The translations under genes and the position numbers were made by a program. From positions 46,134-110,133 of the forward strand of contig CAWGEH010000023.1 of assembly GCA_963821505.1 (NCBI GenBank): a DNA stretch of 64,000 nt, read 5' to 3'. The notes beneath the pieces are model-generated. The model saw only the letters and a program-made list of their open reading frames with translations. It did not search any database and was not told the DNA's origin. Positions 8,214-17,395 of the stretch are shown here, piece by piece. The DNA comes from VAZQ01 sp963821505. Lineage in GTDB: Bacteria; Pseudomonadota; Alphaproteobacteria; Rhizobiales; Xanthobacteraceae. Each line of letters begins with the position of its first letter. Within the stretch, counting starts at the first letter, position 1.

Positions 8214-9788
8214 GTGGCGGTTCCTTGTTGGCAGGCGGGTGGCGGCCTTTCGCCGGAAAACGCGCTGCGCTCCGGCTCGTATTCGCCCGCCACCAGCCTG
8301 CGGCGCAACAGCTTGCCGACGGGCGATTTCGGAATCGCCTCGACGAAGACGTAGCGCCGCGGACGCTTGAAATTGGCGAGCCCGGACTGGCGGCAGAATT
8401 GATCGAGCTCCTCGGGCGCGACCACGATGCGCCGCTTCACGAACGCGGAAACCACCTTGCCCCAGCGCTCGTCGGCGAGGCCGACCACGGCCACTTCGGA
8501 GACCGCGGGATGCAGCGACAGGCAGCTTTCGATCTCGACCGGCGAGATGTTCTCTCCGCCGCTGATGATCATGTCGTCGACGCGACCGGTGACGAAGAGA
8601 TCGCCGTCGGCGTCGACATAGCCGGTATCGCCGGTGAAATACCAGCCGTCGCGCAACGCCTTGGCGTCCGCATCGGGCCGCCGCCAATAGCCCTCGAAGG
8701 ATTCGTCGCCCGCCATGAGCGCGATGATCTCGCCTTCCTCGCCGGCCGCCGCGGTTTCCTCGGGCGAGCTGGCGCCGAGCCGCACCACGCGCACCATCTG
8801 GTTGATGCCGGCGCGGCCGGCCGAACCCGGTTTTGCCGGCGCATTCTGGTCGATGGTGAAGGTGTAGATCTCGGACGAGCCGTAATGATTGACGAAAAGG
8901 TCCGGCTTGAACGCAGCCTTCAGCGCCTTGAGCAGGCCGTCCGTCATCGAAGCGCCGGCGAAGCCGAGCTTGCGCACGGAGCTGACGTCGGCGGTCTTCG
9001 AATCGCTCGTCGTGCAGGAGGTCGTGGTAGAGCGTCGGCACGAGGTAGAGATTGGTGATGCGCTCGGCCGCGATCAGCTCGAGCGCGCGGGCGACGTCGA
9101 AGCGCGGCAGGCAGACGAAGGCGCCGCCGATCAACGACATGGCGATGAGCGAGCGCACGCCCATGGTGTGGTAGAGCGGCATGGCCCCGAGCGTGCGCTC
9201 GTGCTGGCCATAGAGATTTTGCGCCACATGGGCGAGCGCGGCGGCGCGCTCGGCGCGCTGGCGGCGCGGCACCCCTTTGGGCCGCGCGGTGGTGCCGGAG
9301 GTGTAGAGCATCAACGACCACGCTTCGGCGCCGACGCGCGGCTGGGCTTCGTTCGCGCCCGCGCCGAGGAGGGATTCGAACGCGAGATCCGGCGAGCGCG
9401 GGTCGGCAATCGCGATGCGCGGGCAAGCGCGCGCCTCGGACGAGGCGCGCACGGCGTCGGCGGAAACGCCTTCGTATATGACGGCCGTCGCCCCGGCGTC
9501 GCGCAGGCAGAAATCGACCTCATCCGCGGTCGAGCGCCAGTTGAGCGGGGTTATGATGATCCCGGCGAATTGGCACGCCCAATGGATCGTCGCCGATTCC
9601 CAGCGGTTCTGCAGTAGCGTGACGAGATGGTCGCCGGGCGTGAGCCCAAGCGCGTCGAAGCCGGCAACGAGCGCCGAAATCCTCCGGTACCAGGCGCTGT
9701 AGGTCAGGCGCAGGTCGCCGTCGACGATCGCCAATGCCTGCGGGTCGCGCGCGACGCTCGCGAGGAAGCTCGTCCCGAGATCAAGCAC
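8210..9788 (-). pseudogene. Acyl/aryl-CoA ligase (AMP-forming) split by a frameshift
   Basis: Two frames together make a complete ANL-superfamily CoA ligase of about 525 residues. The upstream frame (9788 to about 8990) has the ATP P-loop YTSGTTARPKGVP and ends properly at LLHDERFE. The downstream frame resumes as TADVSSVRKLGFAGASM and carries NHYGSSEIYTFT, GWYFTGDTGYVD, GRVDDMIISGGENISP and the catalytic KSPVGKLLRR. The break is at 8985-8995 and needs a one-base change to heal. Both halves keep all motifs and show no other damage, so it is either a recent mutation or a sequencing error. Start GTG 9788 is tentative. It activates an acid for the hydratase encoded next. Confidence 0.85.
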
Positions 9789-9838
9789 GGCGCGCGGTGT
9801 CCCGTTCGATGGCGCGCCCGGCCCGGCCCGCCGCCGTC

Positions 9839-9912
9839 TGTCGTCCCCGCGCAAGCGGGGACCCATGACCATCGGCTCTGGAATATGGGTCCGCGCTTGC
9901 GCGTGGACGACG
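9839..9912. repeat. Palindromic intergenic repeat
   Basis: GTCCCCGCGCAAGCGGGGAC is a near-complete hairpin, followed by a second inverted pair ending in CGTGGACGACG. Related in sequence to the element at 5018-5118. It lies in the divergent region between the CoA ligase and ubiD-like genes. Confidence 0.65.
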
Positions 9913-10014
9913 GCGACGAACTGATGCTGAGCCAATCATCCGCATGCTGTCGAGTTGGCCGCGCCTTGTGGCGATGATACATCTCTGCCGGAGCGTTGCC
10001 ATCGAGACAAGCCC

Positions 10015-11469
10015 ATGGCCCAAACTAGCAAGGCGTCGCGACCCGGACGAGACCCCGCGCCGGCGCGGACGCGCGGCGACAACACGCCGCAGCCGGTGCG
10101 CTCGCTGCGGGACTGGCTCGATCATCTCGCCGCCCGCGACCGCCTGGTGGTGCTCGAGCCGGGAACCGGGCTTCGCTTCGAGCTCGCCGCTGTCGCCAAG
10201 CGTCTCGACGGGCTGCGCGCAACCCTGTTCCCGCGGCCGGGCGGGCATGCGATTCCCGTCGTCTCCGGCCTCGTTTCCGACCGCGGCTGGATGGCCGAGG
10301 CGATGGGGGTGGAGCCCGCCGAGGTGCTCGCTCGCTTTCAAGAAGCCGCGCTCAACCCGATCCCGTGGCAGGAGACGGTGTCGGCGCCGGCGCAGGAGGT
10401 CGTCCACCGTGAGGTCGATCTCGCGCGGCTGCTGCCGCTTCCCACCCACAACGAGCACGACAGCGGCCCCTATGTCACCGCCGGCCTGATGATCACCCGC
10501 AATCCGCGCACGGGAAAGCAGAACGTCTCGATCCATCGCTGCCAGTTGAGCGGCCCCAACCGTCTCGGCGTGCTGCTGCTCCCGCGCCATGCCCACATGT
10601 TCTTCGAGATGGCGGAGGAGGGCGGGCGGCCGCTCGAGGCCGCCATCGTCGTCGGGATCGACCCGCTCACCTTGCTCGCCTCGCAGGCCATCGCTCCGAT
10701 CGACGTCGACGAGCTCGAGATCGCCGGCGCGCTGCACCGGCGGCCGCTATCGGTGGTCAAGTGCCGCACCAGCGAATTGCGCGTGCCGGCGGATGCTGAG
10801 ATCGTGATCGAGGGCCATTTTCTGCCGGGCGTGCGCGAGCCGGAAGGCCCGTTCGGCGAGTTTCCGCAATACTACGGCGAGCGCGCCGAGCGGCACGTGA
10901 TGGAGATCGACGCCGTCACGCTTCGCAAGGACGCCATCTTCCATACCATCGTCGGCGGCGGATTGGAGCATCTGCTGCTCGGCGCCATCCCGCGTGAAGC
11001 GACGTTGCTGGCGCACCTTCAGCGCTCCTTCCCCAACGTGCGCGACGTGCATCTCGCGCGCGGCGGCGCGTGCCGCTACCACCTCTACGTCCAGATCCGC
11101 AAGCGCCAGGAGGGCGAGGCCAAGAACGTCATGCTCGGCGCCTTCGCCGGGCATTACGACGTGAAGCACGTGATCGTGGTCGACGAGGACGTCGATATCC
11201 ACAATCCCGACGAGGTCGAATGGGCGGTGGCGACCCGCTTCCAGGCCGACCGCGACCTCGTGGTGGTGGCGGAAAGCCAGGGCTCGAAGCTCGATCCGTC
11301 GACCCGCGACGGCGTCGGCGCCAAGATGGGGCTCGACGCCACCAAGCCGCTGTCGGCGGACGAGATGGTGTTCAAGCGCATTCGCGTCCCCGGCGAGGAG
11401 AACGTCGACGTCGCGGCTCTCCTTGCCGGCACCGGCCGTGCCGACTGGCGCGAGGCGGTGAAGCGGTAG
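10015..11469 (+). CDS. UbiD-family prenylated-FMN decarboxylase
   Basis: 484 residues, close to the usual 450-500 of the family. It starts with SLRDWLDHLAARDRLVV, then LPLPTHNEHDSGPYVTAGL and NVSIHRCQLSGPNRLGV, the region that binds prFMN phosphate and metal. EIVIEGHFLPGVREPEGPFGEF holds the acidic residues of the decarboxylation site. Such enzymes reversibly (de)carboxylate aromatic or alpha,beta-unsaturated acids and need a UbiX-type prenyltransferase, which is not in the window. ATG 10015 is preferred over upstream in-frame codons because the extension has no conserved content. The downstream Bug-type binding protein and flavin hydroxylase on the same strand suggest an aromatic acid pathway. 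Confidence 0.9.
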   Translation: MAQTSKASRPGRDPAPARTRGDNTPQPVRSLRDWLDHLAARDRLVVLEPGTGLRFELAAVAKRLDGLRATLFPRPGGHAIPVVSGLVSDRGWMAEAMGVEPAEVLARFQEAALNPIPWQETVSAPAQEVVHREVDLARLLPLPTHNEHDSGPYVTAGLMITRNPRTGKQNVSIHRCQLSGPNRLGVLLLPRHAHMFFEMAEEGGRPLEAAIVVGIDPLTLLASQAIAPIDVDELEIAGALHRRPLSVVKCRTSELRVPADAEIVIEGHFLPGVREPEGPFGEFPQYYGERAERHVMEIDAVTLRKDAIFHTIVGGGLEHLLLGAIPREATLLAHLQRSFPNVRDVHLARGGACRYHLYVQIRKRQEGEAKNVMLGAFAGHYDVKHVIVVDEDVDIHNPDEVEWAVATRFQADRDLVVVAESQGSKLDPSTRDGVGAKMGLDATKPLSADEMVFKRIRVPGEENVDVAALLAGTGRADWREAVKR

Positions 11470-11672
11470 GCCAGGACGGCGCCGCGGAGCTCGGTGCGAT
11501 CGCTCCCTGCGGCGTCACTATTTCTCCTTCGCGGGCGACTTCATGCGGCGGCGGATCGCCGCAGAAGGGCGCTATGCGCTGATCGCTGTATCAACTACCT
11601 TTGCGGGACTGTGCTCGCGCAAAGCCGGCACCAAGGCCACGGCATCACGAGCTGCGATCCAAGGAGCAGATC

Positions 11673-12654
11673 ATGGTCACGCAACGGATGTTTGCCTGCA
11701 CGCTGGTGGCGCTGTGCCTCGGACTGAGCGCCGGCAACGAGGCCGGTGCGCAGTCGTATCCCACCCAGCCGATCAAGATCATCGTTGCGGCCGCGCCGGG
11801 AGGGCCGTCCGATTTGCCGGCCCGTCTGGCGGCGCAAATCCTGCCGTCGAAGCTCGGGCAACCCGTGGTCGTCGAGAACCGTGGGGGTGCGGGTGGCGCG
11901 ATCGGCGCGCGGGCGGCGGCGAGTGCAGCGCCCGACGGCTACACGCTGATGATCGGCAACACCAGCACGCTGGCGGTGATCCCTGCGGTATCCGCCAGCG
12001 CCGGCTACGATCCGGTCAAGGACTTCGCTCCGATCGCCAAGGTTACGGAGGGCTTCCAGATCCTGGTCGTGCATCCGTCATCGCCATGGAAATCGATCAA
12101 GGAGCTGGTGGATTATTCCAAGGCCAATCCGGGCAAGGTCAATTACGCGCATACCGGCGCCGGCGGGCTGCCGCATCTCGCCGGCGAGCTTTTCATGTTG
12201 CGCAGTGGCGCGAAAATGACCGGCGTCTCCTATCGCAGCGGCGGGGAGTTCGACGACCGCAGTGTTGAGCAGGGCGGTCGACCTGACGCTCGAGAACATC
12301 GCCATCCTGGGGAGCCTCATCCGCGACGGAAAGCTGCGCGCGCTTGCCGTTGCCAACAAGGCGCGCACCCCGTTGCTGCCCGACGTGCCGACTATGGCCG
12401 AGGCCGGCGTCCCGGATGCCGAGGCCAATACCTTCTTCGGCCTGGTCGCGCCGGCCGGCACGCCCGCGAGTATCATCAACAGGCTCAACGCGGTGATGAA
12501 CGAGGGCATGCAGGCGCCCGACATTCGGACGAAAATCACCAATCTCGGCACCGAGGCGGCGCCCGGCTCGCCCGCGGACTTTGCAGCATTCATTGCCGCC
12601 CAGCACCGGAAGTGGACGGAAGTCGGCAAGGCCGCGGGCGTAAGGCTCGACTGA
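11673..12654 (+). pseudogene. Bug-family solute-binding protein with a frameshift
   Basis: The gene starts at ATG 11673 after AAGGAG and has a signal peptide (cleavage near AGAQ), YPTQPIKIIVAAAPGGPSD and RGGAGGAIGARAAASAAPDGYT. Near residue 190 the frame breaks: SYRSGG continues properly only in the next frame as SSTTAVLSRAVDLTLENI, followed by LLPDVPTMAEAGVPD and the normal C-terminus. Removing one G from the GGGG run at 12243-12246 restores a protein of about 326 residues. An indel in a homopolymer could be a read error or a true slip mutation. Role otherwise as for the Bug protein at 6384. No membrane partner is nearby. Confidence 0.85.
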
Positions 12655-12667
12655 GCAGCGCCCTCGC

Positions 12668-14290
12668 ATGCGGAGAATTCCCGTTCTGATCGTCGGTGCC
12701 GGGCCGGTCGGGCTTGCCCTCGCGGGCGAGCTCGGGTGGCGAGGCATCGGCTGCACGCTCCTCGAGCAAGGCGACGGCGCCATCGTCACGCCGAAGATGA
12801 ACGAGGTGAATGTCCGCACCATGGAGTTCTGCCGGCGCTGGGGCATCGCGGACGCCGTGCACGCGTGCCCTTTTCCTCCCGACTATCCGCTCGACGTTGC
12901 CTTCGTGACCAGCCTGTCCGGCTACGAACTCGGCCGCATGCCGCGTCCCCCGCGTATGAGCCAGAAGCCGGAGCCCTACAGCGCGATGCGGCTGCAGGTG
13001 TGCTCGCAGATGTGGTTTGATCCGATCCTGCAGCGCTTCGCCCGCACCTTTCCGGGCGTCAGCGCGCGCTACCGCACGCGGCTCGAATCTTTCGCGGCGT
13101 CCGAACATGGCGTGACCGCGGAGATCGTCGAACTCGAAGGCGGCCGGCGCGAACGCATCGAGGCCGACTATCTTGTCGGGTGCGACGGCGCGAACAGCAT
13201 GGTGCGCCGCGCGCTCGGCATCGGGCTCGACGGCAAGACGCTCGGCCACCCCGTTCATTTGTATTTTCGCGCGCCCAAGCTCTTGGAGATTTGCGGACGA
13301 GAACCGACGACCTTCTTCATTACCGTCGACCGCCAAGGAGTGTGGTCGAACGTTCGGATCATCGATCCGGCAAATGCAATGTGGCGCCTGATGGTGCTCG
13401 ACACCAACGGCACCTTGACACCGGAGACCGTCGACCGGGAGGGCTATCTGCGCCGCGCGCTCGGCCGTCCGCTCGAGGTCGAATGGCTCGGCACCAGCAT
13501 CTGGACAAGGCGCAGCGTGGTTGCCGAACGCTACTCGCAAGGCCGCGTCTTCCTGGCGGGCGACGCCGTCCATCAATTGTCGCCGACCGGCGCATTGGGG
13601 ATGAACACCGGCATCGCCGATGCGGTCGATCTCGGTTGGAAACTCGCGGCGGCGTTGAGCGGATGGGGCGGCGCCCACCTGCTTTCATCCTACGACGCCG
13701 AACGGCGGCCGATCGGGATCAGAAACGTCGGCATGACCGCCGAATTCTATCTCGAGCACAAAAAATTCGGCGATGGTATCACGGTGATCGAGGAAGCCGG
13801 CGCGACCGGCGAGGACGTCCGCCGGCGTGTGGGCGATGCGCTCGTGCGCGGCGTCGGCCGCATGTTCCGCACCATCGGCCTCCAGATCGGGTATCGGTAC
13901 GAGGGCTCGCCGATCTGCCTGCCCGACGGCACGCCGCCCCATCCGGATGACGCGGAAGATTTCGTGCCCTCGGCGCGTCCCGGTTCGCGTGCCCCGCACA
14001 TGTGGCTCGATGACGGCCGCTCGATCCTCGACCTCTATGGGCGCGGCTTCGTGCTGCTTCGTCTTGGCGCCCACGCCCCCGATGCCGCGGCGCTCGAAGC
14101 CGCCGCGGCCGCGCGCGGGGTGCCGCTCAAGACGGTCCTCGTGACCGAGCCCGAGGTGGCGCGGCTCCACGAATGCGCGCTCGCCCTGGTGCGGCCGGAC
14201 GGCCATGTGGCCTGGCGGGGCAATCGAGCGCCGGCCGACGCCTCCGCCGTTATCGATCACGTCCGCGGCGCGGCGGCGCTGCCGCGCTGA
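12668..14290 (+). CDS. FAD-dependent aromatic hydroxylase (MhpA/PheA/TetX-like)
   Basis: 540 residues. FAD Rossmann motif PVLIVGAGPVGLALAGEL at the N-terminus, the DG motif LVGCDGANSMVRRALG at about 171, the GD motif VFLAGDAVHQLSPTGALGMN near residue 298, and a C-terminal thioredoxin-like extension after about 420 as in the longer phenol hydroxylase/MhpA branch. It probably hydroxylates a phenolic or polyketide-like substrate using NAD(P)H and O2. It begins 13 nt after the frameshifted Bug gene and follows the ubiD-like gene on the same strand, so decarboxylation then hydroxylation of an aromatic acid is a reasonable guess. Substrate unknown. Confidence 0.87.
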   Translation: MRRIPVLIVGAGPVGLALAGELGWRGIGCTLLEQGDGAIVTPKMNEVNVRTMEFCRRWGIADAVHACPFPPDYPLDVAFVTSLSGYELGRMPRPPRMSQKPEPYSAMRLQVCSQMWFDPILQRFARTFPGVSARYRTRLESFAASEHGVTAEIVELEGGRRERIEADYLVGCDGANSMVRRALGIGLDGKTLGHPVHLYFRAPKLLEICGREPTTFFITVDRQGVWSNVRIIDPANAMWRLMVLDTNGTLTPETVDREGYLRRALGRPLEVEWLGTSIWTRRSVVAERYSQGRVFLAGDAVHQLSPTGALGMNTGIADAVDLGWKLAAALSGWGGAHLLSSYDAERRPIGIRNVGMTAEFYLEHKKFGDGITVIEEAGATGEDVRRRVGDALVRGVGRMFRTIGLQIGYRYEGSPICLPDGTPPHPDDAEDFVPSARPGSRAPHMWLDDGRSILDLYGRGFVLLRLGAHAPDAAALEAAAAARGVPLKTVLVTEPEVARLHECALALVRPDGHVAWRGNRAPADASAVIDHVRGAAALPR

Positions 14291-14358
14291 GCGGCGGGGT
14301 TTCGTTTCGACATTTGCCGGGGAAAACCAGGCGGGCGCGATCCTGCGGGCGCGGACCC

Positions 14359-15150
14359 TTACGCCAACTCCTCCAGCGGAAACCGCGCCACGTCGCGCAG
14401 CAGTGCGATGAACCCGTCGGCCTGATGCTCCGCGGTCAGGCGGCCTTTGTCCGCGGTCGCCGCCGAGGCGTCGCCCACCGCCCCGTCACGGTTGATGTCC
14501 TGCGCGATCCATCCGAAGCCGTGCTGGCCCGCCGGCCGCAGATGCGTGTAGTCCTGCTCCATCGTGGCGGCCTTGGACGTGAAGAATTTCGCCTTGCTCA
14601 TGTCGACGAGGTCGGCCCGGAAATGCAGCATGAGCGAGGTCTCGATGTCGCCGGCGTGGATGCCATGGGTTGCATCGAACGGCGAATAAAGTCCCGGCGG
14701 CAGGCCGTACCGGCGCCACTGCGTCGTTGCGACCAGCAGGCCGAGCCGCACGCGCAACTCGCGCGCGACGATGCCGATCACGTCGGTGTTGCCGCCATGC
14801 GAATTGACGATGACGAGCTTGCGCAGGCCGGCGCGATGCACGCCTTCGCCGATCTCGCACCAGATGCGAATGAGGTTCTCCGCCGAGTAGGTGATGGTGC
14901 CCGGCGAGCGTAGATGCTCGTTGGATTTTCCGATGGTCTGGATGGGCAGGAACAGCACGCGGAGCTCGTCGGGGAGCCGGGCGAGCACGGTCTCGATCAT
15001 GCCCTGCGCGATGGCGGTGTCGGTCATGACCGGAAGGTGCGGGCCGTGCTGCTCGGTGGCGGCGACCGGCAGGATCGCGAGCGTGGAATTGGGATCGATG
15101 GCTGCGAACTCGCTCGACTTGAGCTCTGCCCAGTAACGTTTGGCCGTCAT
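14359..15150 (-). CDS. Creatininase-family amidohydrolase
   Basis: 263 residues, typical length. The two-metal site of the family can be read: Glu33 and His35 (ATEQHGPHLP), Asp44 (MTDTAIA), His118 (NSHGGN) and Glu170 (HAGDIETS). Members open cyclic amides (creatinine) or deformylate formamidopyrimidines in flavin and F420 pathways; this branch cannot be assigned. ATG 15150 follows GAAGG. The neighbouring FAD-linked oxidase on the same strand, and RidA and ThDP decarboxylase genes on the other, hint at breakdown of an N-containing metabolite. Metal-binding residues are all intact. Confidence 0.88.
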   Translation of the reverse strand: MTAKRYWAELKSSEFAAIDPNSTLAILPVAATEQHGPHLPVMTDTAIAQGMIETVLARLPDELRVLFLPIQTIGKSNEHLRSPGTITYSAENLIRIWCEIGEGVHRAGLRKLVIVNSHGGNTDVIGIVARELRVRLGLLVATTQWRRYGLPPGLYSPFDATHGIHAGDIETSLMLHFRADLVDMSKAKFFTSKAATMEQDYTHLRPAGQHGFGWIAQDINRDGAVGDASAATADKGRLTAEHQADGFIALLRDVARFPLEELA

Positions 15151-15254
15151 GACGCAACCTTCGCCGCCATCAACTCTTGCCGATGTGATACCGCATGTGG
15201 GCAAACCATACCATGCTCGCGCGGCGAACCCGGAAGGCCGTGCGCCGGTGTCCG

Positions 15255-15305
15255 TCAGCGCAGCTGCATCAGGATGAACGTGCCGAGCGCGAGGATGAGC
15301 GTCAT
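15255..15305 (-). CDS. Possible 16-residue hydrophobic micro-ORF
   Basis: An ATG overlapping the stop of the FAD oxidase gene (ATGA) opens a 16-codon frame encoding MTLILALGTFILMQLR and ending in TGA. It is almost entirely hydrophobic with a terminal Arg, like a tiny single-pass membrane peptide. Translational coupling is plausible, but such a short frame may be chance. Confidence 0.2.
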   Translation of the reverse strand: MTLILALGTFILMQLR

Positions 15306-16681
15306 GCCATCGCCTGCATGTCGTGCGGCTGCTGCCAGTGCTTGAGCTTGCCCGGATTCATCAGGCCGTAGGGATCGGCCATGCGCTTGAACTCCGCCTG
15401 CGGCGCGTCGACCCGTTTCCAGCCGGCATTGTCGAGGACGAAGGTGTGCGGATTGGAGACCGCCACGCCCTTGCCCTCGAGCTCCGCCATCACGGCGTCG
15501 AGCCGCTGCGCGCTGGTGTAGCGCACCAGGGGGAGGCTCGAGCAGGTCACCTTGCCGAGGCGGCGCTGGAATTCGAGATGCAGCAGCACCTCGCCGTGGA
15601 AGCGCTCGGCCACCCAGTCGACCAGCTCGAGATTGTTGGCCGGCGGGAAGCGAAGCTGCAGATAGGTGATCGAGGGATCGATCCGAATGGCGTGCAGCGT
15701 GGTGTGGTTCCAGGTGAACTCGTAGAGCGGCTGCAGGCCGGAACTCTCGGCGAACGCGGCCTTGCGCGCATCCTCGGCCGAGCGGCGGAAGGTGACCTCG
15801 CCCGCGTGGTCGGCCACCAGCAAGTCGAGCGACTCGGCCTGCGGCTCCGAGACCATCAGGATCGCCATGGCTTGCCCGGCTTCGGCATAGGGGGCGAGAC
15901 GCCGAAGATAGGGCACCACTTGCGGGTCGTGCACGGTCACGAGCTTCTTGGCAATGCCGTCGCACTCGGTGAAGGCGTGGGCGAAACGTGCTGCCGCCGA
16001 GAGCGATGCAAACGTCGCGATCCGCTCGCACCAGGGATGACTTGGGGCAAGCGGCACCTCGACCTCGGTGATGATGCCGTTCACGCCGTAGGCGTGCATC
16101 ACCTTGAGCACGTCACGCCCGCGCAGCTCGACGAGGCGGGGCTGCTCTTCGACGGTGACCACCTCGACCGCGAGCACGGCGCCGGGATCGGCGATCTGTC
16201 CCCAGGTGCAGGAGCCGGCCCCGGCCGCGCCGCCGGCGACGAAGCCGCCGATGGTCGCGTGCTGGCGCGTGGACGGATAGAAGCGCAGCTCATGACCGGC
16301 GGGCGCGAGCGCACGATCGATCTCGAGCATGCGCGCGCCGGCGGCGAAGCGCCCGGCTGCGGGCCGCTGCCAGATCACCTGGTCGAGCCGGGTCATGTCG
16401 AGCACGACTCCGCCCTTGAGCGGCACCGCCTGGCCGTAGTTTCCGGTCCCGCCGCCGCGGACGGTGAGCGCCACGCGGTGCTTTGCGCAGGCCGCAGCGA
16501 TGCGCAAGACGTCGGCCTTGTCGCGTGCCACCGCGACGACGTCGGCGCGCTTGTCTTCCAATGCCTCCTTGAGGATCGGCGAGAACCAGAAGAAATCGCG
16601 GCTTCGCATCCGCAGCGACCCGGGGTCCTCCAGAATCGGAATGTCGCACAAGTCCTGGCGTAACGAAGCGGGAATGGCCAT
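15302..16681 (-). CDS. FAD-linked oxidase (glycolate oxidase GlcD/VAO-type)
   Basis: 459 residues of the PCMH/VAO flavoprotein fold. The FAD pyrophosphate loop is LTVRGGGTGNYGQAVPLKGG at about 72-91, and FYPSTRQHATIGGFVAGGAAG (134-154) is the second FAD contact. The C-terminus ends DPYGLMNPGKL, the standard FAD_lactate-dehydrogenase tail. It likely oxidises a 2-hydroxy acid, passing electrons to a quinone or cytochrome. The gene lies upstream of the creatininase-family gene on the same strand, about 150 nt apart. It lacks the GlcE/GlcF-type partner subunits, so it is probably a single-subunit dehydrogenase. Confidence 0.85.
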   Translation of the reverse strand: MAIPASLRQDLCDIPILEDPGSLRMRSRDFFWFSPILKEALEDKRADVVAVARDKADVLRIAAACAKHRVALTVRGGGTGNYGQAVPLKGGVVLDMTRLDQVIWQRPAAGRFAAGARMLEIDRALAPAGHELRFYPSTRQHATIGGFVAGGAAGAGSCTWGQIADPGAVLAVEVVTVEEQPRLVELRGRDVLKVMHAYGVNGIITEVEVPLAPSHPWCERIATFASLSAAARFAHAFTECDGIAKKLVTVHDPQVVPYLRRLAPYAEAGQAMAILMVSEPQAESLDLLVADHAGEVTFRRSAEDARKAAFAESSGLQPLYEFTWNHTTLHAIRIDPSITYLQLRFPPANNLELVDWVAERFHGEVLLHLEFQRRLGKVTCSSLPLVRYTSAQRLDAVMAELEGKGVAVSNPHTFVLDNAGWKRVDAPQAEFKRMADPYGLMNPGKLKHWQQPHDMQAMA

Positions 16682-16783
16682 CGAGCGGACTCACGTTGCA
16701 AGCGAAGGTCATGGTATAGGAAAAGCGTTGCCTGTCATCCGACCGGCGTGCTGCCGCCTGATCGTTCAGTCCTATCCTCGGCT

Positions 16784-16884
16784 GTCATTCCGGGTCCCGA
16801 GTGCAGCAAAGGAGCCCGGAATCCATAACCAGGGTCCGCGATTATGGATTCCGGGCTTGCCGCTTCGCGGCGCCCCGGAATGAC
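16784..16884. repeat. Long nested palindromic repeat
   Basis: A 101-base imperfect palindrome. The outer arms are GTCATTCCGGG and CCCGGAATGAC; the inner arms are GCCCGGAATCCATAA and TTATGGATTCCGGGC. It lies in the divergent gap between the FAD oxidase and RidA genes. The layout resembles REP/BIME-type elements common in alphaproteobacterial intergenic DNA. Confidence 0.8.
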
Positions 16885-16974
16885 GTAGACTAAATCGGCC
16901 TTCGTAGACACAATGACGGTCCTTTCGGCTGCGTCTTCAATCATCAACTGCCACCCTGACGTGTACCCGCCGCC

Positions 16975-17358
16975 ATGAGACACATCACGCCGCAAGCAAT
17001 CCGCCCGCCGTTCGCGCGCTACAGCTACGGCGTGGAAGTCCCGCCCGGTCATCGCATCCTGGTGTGCTCGGGCCAGCTCGGCGTCGCGCCCGACGATCAT
17101 GTGCCCGCGACCATCGAGGAGCAGACGCATCTTTGCTTTCGCAATATCGGCGCCGTGCTCGAGGCGGCGTCCTTCGCGTTCGCCGATATCGTCCGCATCA
17201 ACTCCTTCGTGGTCTCGCGCGAGCATTTGAAGGGATATATGAGCGTTCGCGACCTCTACATCGCAGACCCGCCGCCGGCCTCCACGCTGATGATCGTCTC
17301 CGGATTCTCGCGGCCCGAGTTTCTGGTCGAGGTCGAGGTCATCGCCGCGGCGCCGTGA
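16975..17358 (+). CDS. RidA/YjgF family protein
   Basis: 127 residues with the chorismate-mutase-like RidA fold: ILVCSGQLGVAPDD, an EEQTHLCFRNIGAVLEAA helix and the C-terminal VEVEVIAAAP strand. The conserved Arg that binds the carboxylate in deaminating RidA proteins would fall near RINSFVV, but the usual C-terminal IEMEAVA is replaced by VEVEVIA and the 105-region Arg by SRPEF, so this may be an Rid2-7 subfamily rather than the archetype. RidA hydrolyses reactive enamine/imine products. It is first in a co-directional set with the two ThDP decarboxylase subunits (37-nt gap). Confidence 0.85.
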   Translation: MRHITPQAIRPPFARYSYGVEVPPGHRILVCSGQLGVAPDDHVPATIEEQTHLCFRNIGAVLEAASFAFADIVRINSFVVSREHLKGYMSVRDLYIADPPPASTLMIVSGFSRPEFLVEVEVIAAAP

Positions 17359-17395
17359 GCGGGCGCGGCGACGGGTTGAACAGCTGGATCGATCG

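Noticed and set aside
11601..11672. Upstream start for the frameshifted Bug protein
   Set aside because: The extension is charged and would bury the signal peptide; ATG 11673 has AAGGAG before it.
15166..15182. GCAACCTTCGCCGCCA upstream of the creatininase-family gene as a reverse sigma-54 site
   Set aside because: Spacing is one base too long and it overlaps the ribosome binding region.
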